From: JAENWD01 sp963837165
Lineage (GTDB): Bacteria; Acidobacteriota; Vicinamibacteria; Vicinamibacterales; JAENWD01
DNA length: 64,000 nucleotides
Assembly: GCA_963837165.1 (NCBI GenBank)
Contig: CAWIMD010000002.1
Coordinates: 1,178,001-1,242,000, forward strand
Direction of reading: 5' to 3'
Notes under the pieces: generated by a model
Told to the model about the DNA's origin: nothing
Databases searched by the model: none
What the model saw: only the letters and a program-made list of their open reading frames with translations
Position numbers and translations under genes: made by a program
Part shown: one piece after another, positions 32,793 through 41,966 of the stretch
How positions within the stretch are numbered: position 1 is the stretch's first letter
How the letters are laid out: every line of letters begins with the position of its first letter

Positions 32793-32866
32793 CAATTTCC
32801 AACTCCCAATTTCCAACTCCCAAGCAATCTGTCCCTTGGGAGTTGGAGGTTGGAGATTGGGAGTTG
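32793..32866. repeat. Imperfect inverted repeat with tandem arms
   Basis: Arms 32793-32824 and 32835-32866 each repeat a TTCCAACTCCCAA-type unit and its complement and can pair with a few mismatches. Begins 17 bp after the TonB receptor stop. Confidence 0.7.
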
Positions 32867-32891
32867 CTCGCTTCACAGGCACAGGCACGAT

Positions 32892-32930
32892 GCCGGCGGA
32901 GACTTCGATCTCCGCCGGCTTTTTTGTTTT
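32892..32930 (+). terminator. Strong intrinsic terminator
   Basis: Perfect 10-bp stem GCCGGCGGAG / CTCCGCCGGC around ACTTCGAT, followed by TTTTTTGTTTT. The most convincing Rho-independent terminator in the window; it ends the TonB receptor transcript. Confidence 0.9.
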
Positions 32931-32969
32931 CCGACACGCATCGGCGGAGCGGATGGCCCGCGTCCTCGT

Positions 32970-33061
32970 AGGGGCCTTCAGGCCTGCCAGCCGGCTCTCG
33001 CGTAGCGCAGGCCTTCAGGCCTGCCTAGGGGCGCGCGGGCAGATCTGAAGGTCTGCGCTAC
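32970..33061. repeat. MITE-like palindromic element with CTTCAGG cores
   Basis: Arms 33002-33024 and 33039-33061 form a 23-bp inverted repeat with three mismatches, beginning GTAGCGCAG and ending CTGCGCTAC. Each arm is itself a palindrome around CTTCAG or CTGAAG. A third half-copy (GGGGCCTTCAGGCCTGCC) lies at 32971-32988. No coding capacity. Together with the repeat and terminator this accounts for most of the 328-bp gap 32776-33103. Confidence 0.7.
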
Positions 33062-33088
33062 ATCTCGCTCCGGGGCCGGGCTCCCCGT

Positions 33089-33094
33089 TATATC
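33089..33094 (+). promoter_or_regulatory. -10-like element of the TPR/CRTAC1 operon
   Basis: TATATC, nine nucleotides before the ATG at 33104, with no Shine-Dalgarno between them. Suggests a leaderless message. Confidence 0.35.
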
Positions 33095-33103
33095 CTCGAT
33101 ACG

Positions 33104-34489
33104 ATGGGCTATCGTCTCGCAGCGGTCCTCGCGATCGCGCTGGCCGTGCCGGTACGGCTCGACGCCCAGTCGCTTCCCCACCTGGCGCTCGACAGCTTTC
33201 CCGAGGTGTCGCGGCGCGCGATCGCCCCGGTCTATGAGGATGCCAGTGCGCATCCGGGCGATGTCGTTCGCATCGGTCGCCTGGCGATGGTGCTGCACGC
33301 GTGGGAACAGTTCGACGCGGCCGCCGCGGCCTATGCTCAGGCGCGGCAGCTCGAGCCTCGGTTCGACTGGTTCTATCTCGGCGGCCTGGTCGAGACGCGC
33401 CTCGCGCACCACGAGGCGGCGGCGCGCCTGCTCGCCGAGGCCGTGAGGCTCGCGCCCGCTGCCCTGCCCGCCCGGCTGGCGCTCGCCGATGCGCTCTTCG
33501 ACGCCGGCGACCGGGACGCGGCCGGGCGTGAGTACGCAGGACTGACCACCGGGGCGTCCGCCCCCCATGCGCATTACGGCCTGGGCCGCGTGTTCGAGGC
33601 CCGCGGCAATCATCAGGACGCCGTCGCCCAGTTCGAGTCGGCTGTCCAGTTGTATCCGGAATTCGGCGCGGCGTGGTACGCGCTCGGCATGGCCCAACGC
33701 AACTCGGGACACACCGAAGACGCGATGCGGTCGCTCGTCCGCGCGCAGCGGTACGGGGCGCGCTGGCCGGCCGTGGACGACCCCCTGATGACGCGCGTGC
33801 GTGCCCTGAGAGACGACCCGGCAGCCCGCGCGGAGCGGGGCCTGGCGCTTCAGAAACAGGGCGACATCCCTGGTGCGATTGCCGAGTACGAGGCGGCCGT
33901 CGCGGCAAATCCGGCGCTCGGGTCGGCGCACGTGAACCTCATCGCCTTGTACGCGCAACAGCGCGACTGGGCACAGGCGGAGGCCCACTACGAGGCGGCG
34001 CTCGGAACCGGCACCGGCCTGGCCGAGGCGCACTACAACTTCGGGACCTGCCTCGCGATGGAGGGCAGGCGCGAGGCCGCGGCCGACGCCTTTCGGAAGG
34101 CGCTGGCCGTCAACCCGCAGTACGCCGGCGCGTGGAGCGGCCTCGGGCAGCTTGCGGAAATGGACGGGCGGATTTCCGATGCCGAGGCGTCCTACCGGAA
34201 GGCCGCCGAGCAGGCGCCCGCGGATCCGGCGATTCGCTTCAACATCGGGCGCATGCTGATTGCGAGGCGCCGGTACCGCGATGCCATCGCCGAACTCCAG
34301 CCAGCCGTCACCGTGGACCACCCCGATCGTGCCCGGTTCCTGTTCGGCCTCTCCACGGCGCACGTGCTCGCCGGCGACGTCGCCGAGGGCCGCCGGTACG
34401 CTCTCGAGGCGCGCGACCTGGCCAGGAGCCGCGGCCAGAGCGTGCTGGCGGCGGCGATTGAACGCGACCTGGAGAAGCTGCCGCAGTGA
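33104..34489 (+). CDS. Exported TPR protein, first gene of the CRTAC1 operon
   Basis: 461 residues. Signal peptide (LAAVLAIALAVPVRLDAQ) then about ten tetratricopeptide repeats with the usual spacing of A at position 8 and P near the end (e.g. AEAHYNFGTCLAMEGRREA shortened: YNFGTCLAMEG). Probably a periplasmic scaffold. The stop overlaps the next start (GTGA at 34486), and all four genes to 38910 overlap or nearly touch, so they are one operon. No enzyme motif; partner unknown. Confidence 0.88.
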   Translation: MGYRLAAVLAIALAVPVRLDAQSLPHLALDSFPEVSRRAIAPVYEDASAHPGDVVRIGRLAMVLHAWEQFDAAAAAYAQARQLEPRFDWFYLGGLVETRLAHHEAAARLLAEAVRLAPAALPARLALADALFDAGDRDAAGREYAGLTTGASAPHAHYGLGRVFEARGNHQDAVAQFESAVQLYPEFGAAWYALGMAQRNSGHTEDAMRSLVRAQRYGARWPAVDDPLMTRVRALRDDPAARAERGLALQKQGDIPGAIAEYEAAVAANPALGSAHVNLIALYAQQRDWAQAEAHYEAALGTGTGLAEAHYNFGTCLAMEGRREAAADAFRKALAVNPQYAGAWSGLGQLAEMDGRISDAEASYRKAAEQAPADPAIRFNIGRMLIARRRYRDAIAELQPAVTVDHPDRARFLFGLSTAHVLAGDVAEGRRYALEARDLARSRGQSVLAAAIERDLEKLPQ

Positions 34490-36219
34490 GCAGGCCGGCG
34501 GCGATCGCGGCGCTGCTCGGAGCCGTGATGCTGGCGCGTGCACCCGCGCCGAGCCCGGCGTCCGTTCCGCTCTTCCTCGACGCAACGACCGAGAGCGGCC
34601 TCTCGTTCGCGCACGACAATGGCGCCACCGGCCAGTTCTACATGCCGGAGATGATGGGAGCCGGCGTGGCGCTCTTCGACTACGACAAGGATGGCGACCT
34701 TGACGTCTATCTGGTGCAGGGGGAGGCGTTGGGGGCGTTGGGGTCTGACCCCCGTGATGCACGTGGGGGTCAGACCCCAGGCAATCGCCTCTTCCGGAAC
34801 GACGGCAGCGTCCACGGCGTGCCGCATTTCACCGACGTGACCGCGCAGGCCGGCGTGGGACGGAGAGCAGTCGGAATGGGGATTGCCGTGGGCGACGTGG
34901 ACAATGACGGGCGGCTGGATCTCTACCTTACCGCCTTCGGGTCCAACGTCCTCTACCGTAATCGCGGCGACGGGACGTTCGAGGATGTCACGGCGCATGC
35001 GCAGGTGGACGACCCACGATGGACGACCAGCGCCGCGTTCATCGACTACGATCGGGATGGGGATCAGGATCTGTTCCTGGCCAACTACGTGGCCTTCACC
35101 AGGGCCGGCAACAAGGTGTGCACCGACCACGCGGGCGCGCGCGATTACTGCCCGCCCGGCGCGTATGCGCCCGTGCCGACCCGGTTGTTCAGGAACGACG
35201 GCGCCCTGGCTTTCACCGATGTCACGGACGCCTCGGGCGTGTCACGCGCGTACGGCGCGGGCCTTGGCGTCGCCGTCGGCGACCTCGACGGCGACGGCTG
35301 GCCCGATGTGTACGTCGCCAACGACGCCACGCCGAACCAGCTCTGGTTCAACCGGCACGACGGCACGTTCGAGGACCGGGGCCTGCTGTCGGGCACGGCG
35401 TTCAATGCGCTGGGCCGTCCCGAGGGCAGCATGGGCATCGCGCTCGGCGACGCCGACAGCGACGGCGACGAGGACCTGTTCGTGACGAACATCATCGGCG
35501 AGTCGCACGTGCTGTACCTGAACGACGGCACCGGCAATTTCGAGGATGCGCGCACGAAGTCGGGTCTCGGGGCCGCGACGGCCGGCATGACGGGCTTCGG
35601 CGCGGGCTGGATCGACTACGACAACGACGGCCGCCTCGATCTCTTCCTCACCAACGGCGCGGTCAATATCATCGAAGCCGAGCGCGGGGAGAAGGCTCCC
35701 TACCGCCAGCGCAGCCAGTTGTTCCACAACGAGGGCGGCGGGCGCTTTCGTGAGGTCAGCGGCGAGGCCGGTGGGTTCTTCGAGCGGCTCCTCGTCGGGC
35801 GCGGCGTGGCGTTCGGAGACCTCGACAACGACGGCGACGTCGACATCGTGGTGACCACGAACAACGGGCCGGCCGTGCTGCTGCTGAACCAGACACTCAC
35901 GCCCGGCACCGCACCAGGCCCGGGCCATCATTGGCTCGAGGTCGCCCTGCTCAGCCGGGACGACTCGCCGATCACGGGAGCGCGGGTGGGCATCGTGCGC
36001 GAGGGGCTGGCCACGCTGTGGCGACGCGCGAGGACCGACGGCAGCTACCTGTCGGCCAGCGACGGGCGGGTGCACGTCGGCCTGGGAGACGCGGCCAGGA
36101 TCGACCGCGTCCTGGTCGAGTGGCCGGACGGAGCCGGCGAGTCGTTCAGCGCGGTTGACGCCGATCGGCTCGTGACGCTGCGGCGAGGCCACGGACGCCC
36201 GGAGGCGGGAAGGCCATGA
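34486..36219 (+). CDS. CRTAC1-family protein: VCBS/FG-GAP propeller plus ASPIC/UnbV domain
   Basis: 577 residues with a signal-like N-terminus. Multiple FG-GAP/VCBS repeats show the Ca-binding pattern DYDKDGDLD, DVDNDGRLD and DGDGWPD, expected to form a beta-propeller. The C-terminal ASPIC/UnbV domain begins about residue 480 (HHWLEVAL, GSYLSASDGRVHVGLG). Extracytoplasmic binding or adhesion protein. A 41-bp palindrome (34739-34779) inserts about 18 extra residues in frame after the first repeat. Coupled to TPR genes on both sides. Confidence 0.9.
   Translation: MSRPAAIAALLGAVMLARAPAPSPASVPLFLDATTESGLSFAHDNGATGQFYMPEMMGAGVALFDYDKDGDLDVYLVQGEALGALGSDPRDARGGQTPGNRLFRNDGSVHGVPHFTDVTAQAGVGRRAVGMGIAVGDVDNDGRLDLYLTAFGSNVLYRNRGDGTFEDVTAHAQVDDPRWTTSAAFIDYDRDGDQDLFLANYVAFTRAGNKVCTDHAGARDYCPPGAYAPVPTRLFRNDGALAFTDVTDASGVSRAYGAGLGVAVGDLDGDGWPDVYVANDATPNQLWFNRHDGTFEDRGLLSGTAFNALGRPEGSMGIALGDADSDGDEDLFVTNIIGESHVLYLNDGTGNFEDARTKSGLGAATAGMTGFGAGWIDYDNDGRLDLFLTNGAVNIIEAERGEKAPYRQRSQLFHNEGGGRFREVSGEAGGFFERLLVGRGVAFGDLDNDGDVDIVVTTNNGPAVLLLNQTLTPGTAPGPGHHWLEVALLSRDDSPITGARVGIVREGLATLWRRARTDGSYLSASDGRVHVGLGDAARIDRVLVEWPDGAGESFSAVDADRLVTLRRGHGRPEAGRP
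34739..34779. repeat. GGGGTCTGACCCC palindromic element inside a gene
   Basis: GGGGTCTGACCCCC (34740-34753) pairs perfectly with GGGGGTCAGACCCC (34765-34778); outer T/A extends the stem to 15 bp. Each arm is itself nearly palindromic. REP-like in shape and inserted in frame in the CRTAC1 gene. Confidence 0.85.
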
Positions 36220-37721
36220 GGGGGTTGCCGGCCACCGTTGTGCTCGTGGCGCTGCTGTGCGGCATGCCGGCGCCGTGCACGGGGCAGAGTCCGGACGCGC
36301 TCGCCGCCCGCGCGCAGGAGGGTGCGGCCGCGATGCAGGCCTCCCGCTTCGATGAGGCCGCGGCAATCTACGGGGAGCTCGTCGCGGCCCGGCCGGGCGA
36401 TGCCGGCCTCCTCATGAACCTCGGGATGGCGCGCTACATGGCCGGTGCGCCCGGAGACGCCGTGGCCCCGCTGCAGAAGGCGGTGCAGCTCAATCCGTCA
36501 TTGGCGCCGGCATCGCTCTTTCTTGGCGCGTCCCTGCTCGATCTCGGCCGGCCGAAGGAGGCCGTGCCACCGCTCCAGAAGGCCGTGACGGCCATGCCCG
36601 ATAATGGAGACGCGTTCGAGATGCTCGCGCGCGCGCAGCTGGCGCTGTCCCGCTTCACGAGTGCGGCGGCCAGCTATCGGAGACTGTCGAGCCTGCAGCC
36701 CGAGAATCCGACCGCGTGGTACGGGGTCGTCAAGAGCTACGAGGGCCTGAGCGAAGAACAGCTGGCCGCGCTGCAACAACAGGCGCCGAGCTCGCTCCTT
36801 CTGGAGCTGCTGGTTGCCGACGTCGCGGTGTCGCAGGAAAAGTACGCGGCGGCGCTCGCCATCTACCGACGCGTGTTGACCGCTCCTCCGGTTGGCGGGC
36901 TCCACGACGCGGTCGCCGATCTATATGACAGGGCGGGCCACTCCGACTGGGCCGTCGTCGAGCGGCGGAAAGCCGAGGCTCACCCGGCGGCGCGATGCGC
37001 CTCGCGACCGGGCGAGTGCGAGTTCCTCGCCGGGCACTACCGCGACGCGATCGCCGCGGGAATGCGCGCGGCGACCCCCGCGGGGCGCTACTGGACGATC
37101 CGCGCGGCAAACCGGCTGGCGATCGAGGCACTCGCCCACCTCGAAACGCTCCCGCCGTCGATTGAACTGCACCTGGTCAAGGCGGACATCGCCCAGTCCC
37201 GCGGGCAATACCCGGATGCCGTCCAGGAGGTTCGTGAGGCGCTGGCGCTCGCCCCGGGCAACCCCGCACTCGAGACCGCGCTCGCCGAGGCCTTGCTGCA
37301 CGCGCACGACCTCAAGACGGCAATCCCGCTGCTGGAGCGGCTGGATCGCGAACGTCCGGGCGACCCTTCGCTGCTGCTGATGCTTGGCGACGCCCTCGTC
37401 GAGGACCAGCAGCTGGATCGCGCCATTCCGGTGCTCGAGCAGGCCAACCGGGCACCTCACGCCCTGCCGACGGCGGCCGCCTCGCTCGGGCGGGCCTACC
37501 TTCAGGCGGGGCGCTATGCCGACGCCATTCCGCTCCTCGAGGCCGCCGCGGCAACCGACGAGGATGGTGAATTGCACCTGCAGCTCGCACGCGCCTATCA
37601 GGCGGTACAACGCACGGAGGACGCGCGCGAGGCGATGGCGGAATATCAGAAGCGTCACCGCCAGGAGGTCGAGGAACCGTCGGCCGAGAAGAAGGACGAA
37701 GCGCTGGCGCCCCCGGAATGA
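36216..37721 (+). CDS. Exported TPR protein, second in operon
   Basis: 501 residues. Signal peptide (VVLVALLCGMPAPCTGQ), then about twelve TPR-like units; the middle contains ARCASRPGECEFLAGHYRDA with two Cys that could form a disulphide in the periplasm. ATG overlaps the CRTAC1 stop (ATGA at 36216). C-terminal 20 residues are charged and disordered (EEPSAEKKDEAL). Probably a partner or scaffold of the CRTAC1 protein. Confidence 0.87.
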   Translation: MRGLPATVVLVALLCGMPAPCTGQSPDALAARAQEGAAAMQASRFDEAAAIYGELVAARPGDAGLLMNLGMARYMAGAPGDAVAPLQKAVQLNPSLAPASLFLGASLLDLGRPKEAVPPLQKAVTAMPDNGDAFEMLARAQLALSRFTSAAASYRRLSSLQPENPTAWYGVVKSYEGLSEEQLAALQQQAPSSLLLELLVADVAVSQEKYAAALAIYRRVLTAPPVGGLHDAVADLYDRAGHSDWAVVERRKAEAHPAARCASRPGECEFLAGHYRDAIAAGMRAATPAGRYWTIRAANRLAIEALAHLETLPPSIELHLVKADIAQSRGQYPDAVQEVREALALAPGNPALETALAEALLHAHDLKTAIPLLERLDRERPGDPSLLLMLGDALVEDQQLDRAIPVLEQANRAPHALPTAAASLGRAYLQAGRYADAIPLLEAAAATDEDGELHLQLARAYQAVQRTEDAREAMAEYQKRHRQEVEEPSAEKKDEALAPPE

Positions 37722-37725
37722 CGTG

Positions 37726-38910
37726 ATGACTCGCATCGGGTTGGCGCTCGCGTGTGTCGCGTTGCTGTCGAACGCAGCCCTGTTCTCGACCGGGCGGACC
37801 CCGCAGGTTCCTGCGGGATCGCCGTCCGCGGATCTGGAAGCATTCAAGGAGCGCGGTGACGCCGCCCGGGAAGCGAACCGTCTCGAAGAGGCGGCGGCGG
37901 TGTACCGGGACGGCGTGCGGGAACACCCGAGATGGATTGAGGGCCACTGGTACCTGGGCACGCTCAGCTACGAGCTTGGCCGGTACGGTGTCTGCCGAAC
38001 CGCGCTGCAGCAGGTGGTCCGGGTGCAGGTCGAGAATGGCGCCGCCTGGGCGTTCAAGGGGCTCTGCGAGTTCCAGCTGAAGGAGTACACCGCGGCGCTC
38101 CATGACCTGACGCGTGCAAGTGAACTAGGGGTCGGTGACGCCGCGAGCCTCCTGGCGGTGGTCGGCTACCACCGCGCGATACTGCTCGCGAGGGCGGGGC
38201 AGTACGAGCGCGCCTTCGACGTGGATGCCGGGTTCATTCGCGGAGGGAATGCCAGCCCCGAGATCCTCACCGCGCTGGGCATCGTGATGCTGCGCCTCCC
38301 GCTGCTGCCGGCCGACGTGCCGCCCGGGAAGCAGGACATGGTGAATCTCGCGGGCCGCGCCGGCGCGATGGGCATGGGCTTGAACCGCGAGGCCGCGCTG
38401 CCGCTGTTCCAGCAGCTGGTGGCCACATACCCGGACGTGCCGAACGTCCATTACGCCTACGGCACCTTCCTGGCCCGGGATCGTCCCGACGAGGCGATCG
38501 AGCAGTTCAGGCGTGAGCTCGCGGTTTCGCCGCGGCATGCGCTCGCGCACGTGCAGATCGCGCAGGAGCTCGTCAAGCGGAGCGACTACACGGGGGCCAC
38601 GCCGCATGCGGTCGAGGCCGCCCGCCTGGCGCCCCGGAACTTCCTCGCGCGGAAGGTCCTCGGGCAGGTGAAGCTGGAAACCGGCGACATCGCTGGCGCC
38701 ATCGTCGAGCTCGAAGCCGCACGGTCGCTCGAGCCATCGAGTCCGAGCGTGAGGTTTCAACTGGCGCGCGCGTACCAGCGCGGCGGGCGAACGGCAGACG
38801 CACAGCGCGAGCGCGCCGAGTTTTCACGGCTCGAGGCCATCCAGCAGAAGCAGCGCGGCGCGGCAACCGTGGACGAGGGCGAGCCGCCGGCCGAGCAGCC
38901 GCCACCGTAA
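37726..38910 (+). CDS. Exported TPR protein, last in operon
   Basis: 394 residues from the ATG at 37726 (a GTG three bases earlier is also in frame). Signal peptide (GLALACVALLSNAALF), TPR repeats in both halves separated by a less regular middle (about 150-220) containing VPPGKQDMVN. Pro/Glu-rich tail. Five bases after the previous stop. It converges on the AlkP/TPR gene; the 36-bp gap holds a weak GAGACG/CGTCTC hairpin. Confidence 0.86.
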   Translation: MTRIGLALACVALLSNAALFSTGRTPQVPAGSPSADLEAFKERGDAAREANRLEEAAAVYRDGVREHPRWIEGHWYLGTLSYELGRYGVCRTALQQVVRVQVENGAAWAFKGLCEFQLKEYTAALHDLTRASELGVGDAASLLAVVGYHRAILLARAGQYERAFDVDAGFIRGGNASPEILTALGIVMLRLPLLPADVPPGKQDMVNLAGRAGAMGMGLNREAALPLFQQLVATYPDVPNVHYAYGTFLARDRPDEAIEQFRRELAVSPRHALAHVQIAQELVKRSDYTGATPHAVEAARLAPRNFLARKVLGQVKLETGDIAGAIVELEAARSLEPSSPSVRFQLARAYQRGGRTADAQRERAEFSRLEAIQQKQRGAATVDEGEPPAEQPPP

Positions 38911-38946
38911 CGGCACGTCACGGCAGGAGACGCGCAGGACCCCGTC

Positions 38947-41296
38947 TCAGCGTCCGCGCTGAATGCGCGCCAGCAGCTGCTGAGCCCGCGGATCGCCCGG
39001 GCTCCGCCGAACCGCCTCCTTCGCCCATCGCTCGGCACCCTGGCGGCGGCCCGCGCTCGCGAGTGTCTCTGCCAGCAGGTACGGCCCTTCCATGGCGTCG
39101 CTCCTGGCCTTCGCGGCGGCCTCGAAAGCCTCGAGCGCCGCGTCGATCCTGCCCGCCTGGCGCTCGAGCAGCCCGAGATTGACCCAGGCGCCGACCGACT
39201 CGGGAAACGACGCGACCTCCGCGCGGTACTCGCGGACCGCGACCGCGCTCTGACCGCGCTGCTCGGCCAGGACGCCCAGATTGAAGTGCAGGTCGGGCTG
39301 GTGCCCGCCGAGCGCGACCGCCTGCGTGAGCGCCCGCTCGGCGACGCCGATCCGGTTCATCTCGAGCGCGAGCCCGCCCAGGGCAATCTGCGCCTGTGCG
39401 AAGCGCGGCGCGGCCGTCACCGCACGCTGGAACAGGTCGAAGGCCTGGTCCCGTTCCCCGCGCGCCTGATGAATGGCGCCCAGGTTCAGCAGGGCCTTCA
39501 GGTTTCCCGGGTCGAGCGCGAGGGCCCGCTCGAACCCGGTCGCCGCCTCGTCCGGATGGCCGGCGTTCTGGAAGGCCAGCGCCAGATCGAGCACGGCAAC
39601 CGTGGACTCGGGATCGAGCGCCACCGCCCGCCTGGCGGACTCGAGGGCGGCGTCCGCGTCGTTCCGTCGGAAGTAGACGGAGGTGAGCGCCACGAATACC
39701 GCCGGGTTCCCGGGATCCTTGTGCGCAAGGGCCTCGAGCCGGGCCGACGCCTCGTCGAGCCTGCCGGCGTCGCGATCGGCCTGCCCCTGCAGCAGCTCCT
39801 GCAGCAACGGCATACCGTCCTTCGGATCGGGCCGCGGCCCGGCGTGACGCGCCGTCGGTGAATCGGCGCCCCCGACGTAGCCCAGTGCCCGCAGGCGGGC
39901 CACGGCGTCGGCGTCGAGCCTTGCCGGCGTCGGCTCCTCTCCCGCCCTCTGGAGGCGCATCGAGTCGAGGGTACTGTGACAGGGTGGCCGCCACGCGTGG
40001 GTACTCCGCGGAGAGATCGCGCCGCTCGCCTGGATCCCGCTCCTCGTCGTAGAGCTCGGGCCGCGGTGCGCGGACGAACTTCCAGCGTTCCGTCGAGACG
40101 GCGGTGAGCTCGCTCCAGTTGTAGTGAAAACGCGGGTAGTACGATTCGGCGTACGACACGGGACCCGTGATCGCGTCTGCGGCGGCGCCAGGCTCCGTCC
40201 TGGCGGCTGTCGAGGTCTCCGATGCCACCATGGACAGCAGGCTGACGCCATCGAGCCCCTTCGGAACGGGCAGACCCACGAGATCGAGCACCGTGGGCGA
40301 GACGTCAACGAGCCGGGCCAGGCCTCGCACACGACGGCCGGGGAGCGCCAGCGGCGGCACGCCAGGAGCCGACCCGGCGGGCGGCGCGATGATCAGCGGC
40401 ACGTTGAGCGTTGCGCCATACAGGAAGATGCCGTGGGTCGGCTCGCCGTGCTCGCCGAGTGACTCACCATGGTCGGACAGATAGACGACCAGCGTGTTGC
40501 GCCGGAGGCCGAGCGCGTCGAGCGCGTCCAGGAGCCGCGCCACCTGCGCATCGGCGTACATGACCTCCCCGGCATAGGGATTCGGTGCCGTCCGGCGGTA
40601 CTCCTCGGGCGGCTCGTACGGCTCGTGCGGATGGTACAGGTGGACCCACAGGTACAACGGCCGCTGGCCTCGCGTCGGCCGTCGCAGCCAGGCGAGCGCG
40701 GCGTCCACCACCGGCCCCGCAGGCCGTTCGACGTCGGTCAGCGCGCGGTGCTCGAGTCCCGCGTAGTCGAACGAGTCGTCGTAGGTCTCGTGTCCCTGGC
40801 CGATGCCCCATCGTGAATGCAGCACGTAGGAGGAGACGAACCCTGCTGTCGCATAACCTGCCGCCTGGAAGCGCATGGCCAGCGTGGTGACGTCTCTGCC
40901 GAGCACGAAGCCTCCGTTGTCGCGCACGGTGTGATGCGGCGGGTACAGCCCCGTGAAGATCGACGCATGTGACGGCAGCGTGAGCGGCACCTGCGACACG
41001 GCGTGCTCGAACACGACGCCCTCGCGCGCCAGGCGCGAAGCCGCTCTCGTCTCGAACGGCGCGCCGTACGGCGCGAGGTAATCGCGCCGCAGCGTGTCGA
41101 TCGTGATCACGACCACGTTGGCGTGCGTGAAGCGGGGGCCCGGGACGGGCGCGAAGGCCGGCGCGACGACACCGCCGGGAAGCGCGGCCGCCGGCTCGCG
41201 GGGCCGTGCCGCACGCGACACGAGCGCCCGATACCCGGCAAACGTGACGGCGCACACGACGATGGCAGCGACCGCGAGAGCCCACCTCACTCTCAC
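38947..41296 (-). CDS. AlkP-fold (sulfatase-like) plus TPR protein, one frameshift
   Basis: About 782 residues after removing one extra G (plus strand 39969-39971) next to GTAC at 39971-39974; the corrected junction reads ATLSQY then LDSMRLQRAGEEP. N-terminal membrane anchor, then a sulfatase-type domain (about 58-440) with metal Asp67 in TIDTLRRD and SDHGESLGEHGE. The nucleophile position is TLPSH (Thr106), not the C/S-x-P-x-R needed to make formylglycine, so it is probably a phosphatase or phosphotransferase relative rather than a true sulfatase. After ARLRALGYVGG come about eight TPRs. Its start overlaps the sulfotransferase stop. Confidence 0.88.
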
Positions 41297-41922
41297 GAGT
41301 GGCCCTTACCGCTCCCGCGATGCCTGTGCAGCGAGGGATCGGCGGCCGCGGCCATCCGATCCACGTCGAGGCCTCGTCCCAGGAACCGATCGATGCGGCG
41401 CGCGGTGTCTGCGGGGTGCGCGATGGCCTCGCCGTAGTCCACCACCAGCAGGGACATCGATCGGCGGCCGCCGAGGAGCCGGAGCGTCTGCTCGATGTGC
41501 GCCTGATACTGGCGCTTGACGTGCCCGTCCTGGCTCGCGTCGGCGGGCGCGCCCCGGTCGGCGAGCATCCTGTTCTGGGACGCGATGACTTCGTCCAGGT
41601 TGCGCTCCATGAAGATGACCTGATAGTTGCTGGTCTCGGGCAGCCACCCGACGAGCGACGAGACGATCTTCACGGCCTTGCCCCGTGCTCCGGCCAGCCA
41701 CGCCGGCGAAATGCCGGTGTCGAGGTCCTTGACAGCCTCGAGCTCGAAGTAGCCCTTCGGGTTGCTCGCGTCCGGGGTCCTTGCGGCGTCGGTCACGACG
41801 TCCACGCCTCCGGCCCTGAGCATCTGCATCATCATCGAGGTGCCCGATCGCGGCAGACCCGACACCACGACGACCGGACGCCCATACCGAAGACGTCGGA
41901 TGATTCGCACGAGAACGCTCAT
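41293..41922 (-). CDS. Sulfotransferase-like P-loop protein
   Basis: 209 residues from the ATG at 41922; the longer open frame upstream lacks family similarity. The 5'-phosphosulfate loop is SGLPRSGTS (21-29), and MERNLDEVIASQNRML matches the 3'-phosphate-binding R.P.DV region of PAPS-dependent sulfotransferases. VVDYGEAIAHPADTARRIDRFLG is the usual C-terminal helix pair. Would transfer sulfate from PAPS to a glycan, lipid or peptide. Head of a two-gene operon with the AlkP/TPR gene (4-base overlap), divergent from the next AlkP operon across 44 bp. Confidence 0.87.
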   Translation of the reverse strand: MSVLVRIIRRLRYGRPVVVVSGLPRSGTSMMMQMLRAGGVDVVTDAARTPDASNPKGYFELEAVKDLDTGISPAWLAGARGKAVKIVSSLVGWLPETSNYQVIFMERNLDEVIASQNRMLADRGAPADASQDGHVKRQYQAHIEQTLRLLGGRRSMSLLVVDYGEAIAHPADTARRIDRFLGRGLDVDRMAAAADPSLHRHRGSGKGHS

Positions 41923-41942
41923 GCCGGGATCCTCCACTAGGT

Positions 41943-41948
41943 TACACT
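41943..41948 (+). promoter_or_regulatory. -10-like element of the AlkP operon
   Basis: TACACT in the 44-bp divergent gap, 18 nucleotides before the ATG at 41967. GAGGAG abuts that ATG, so the leader would be very short. Confidence 0.3.
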
Positions 41949-41966
41949 GGGCGTCTGGCCGAGGAG

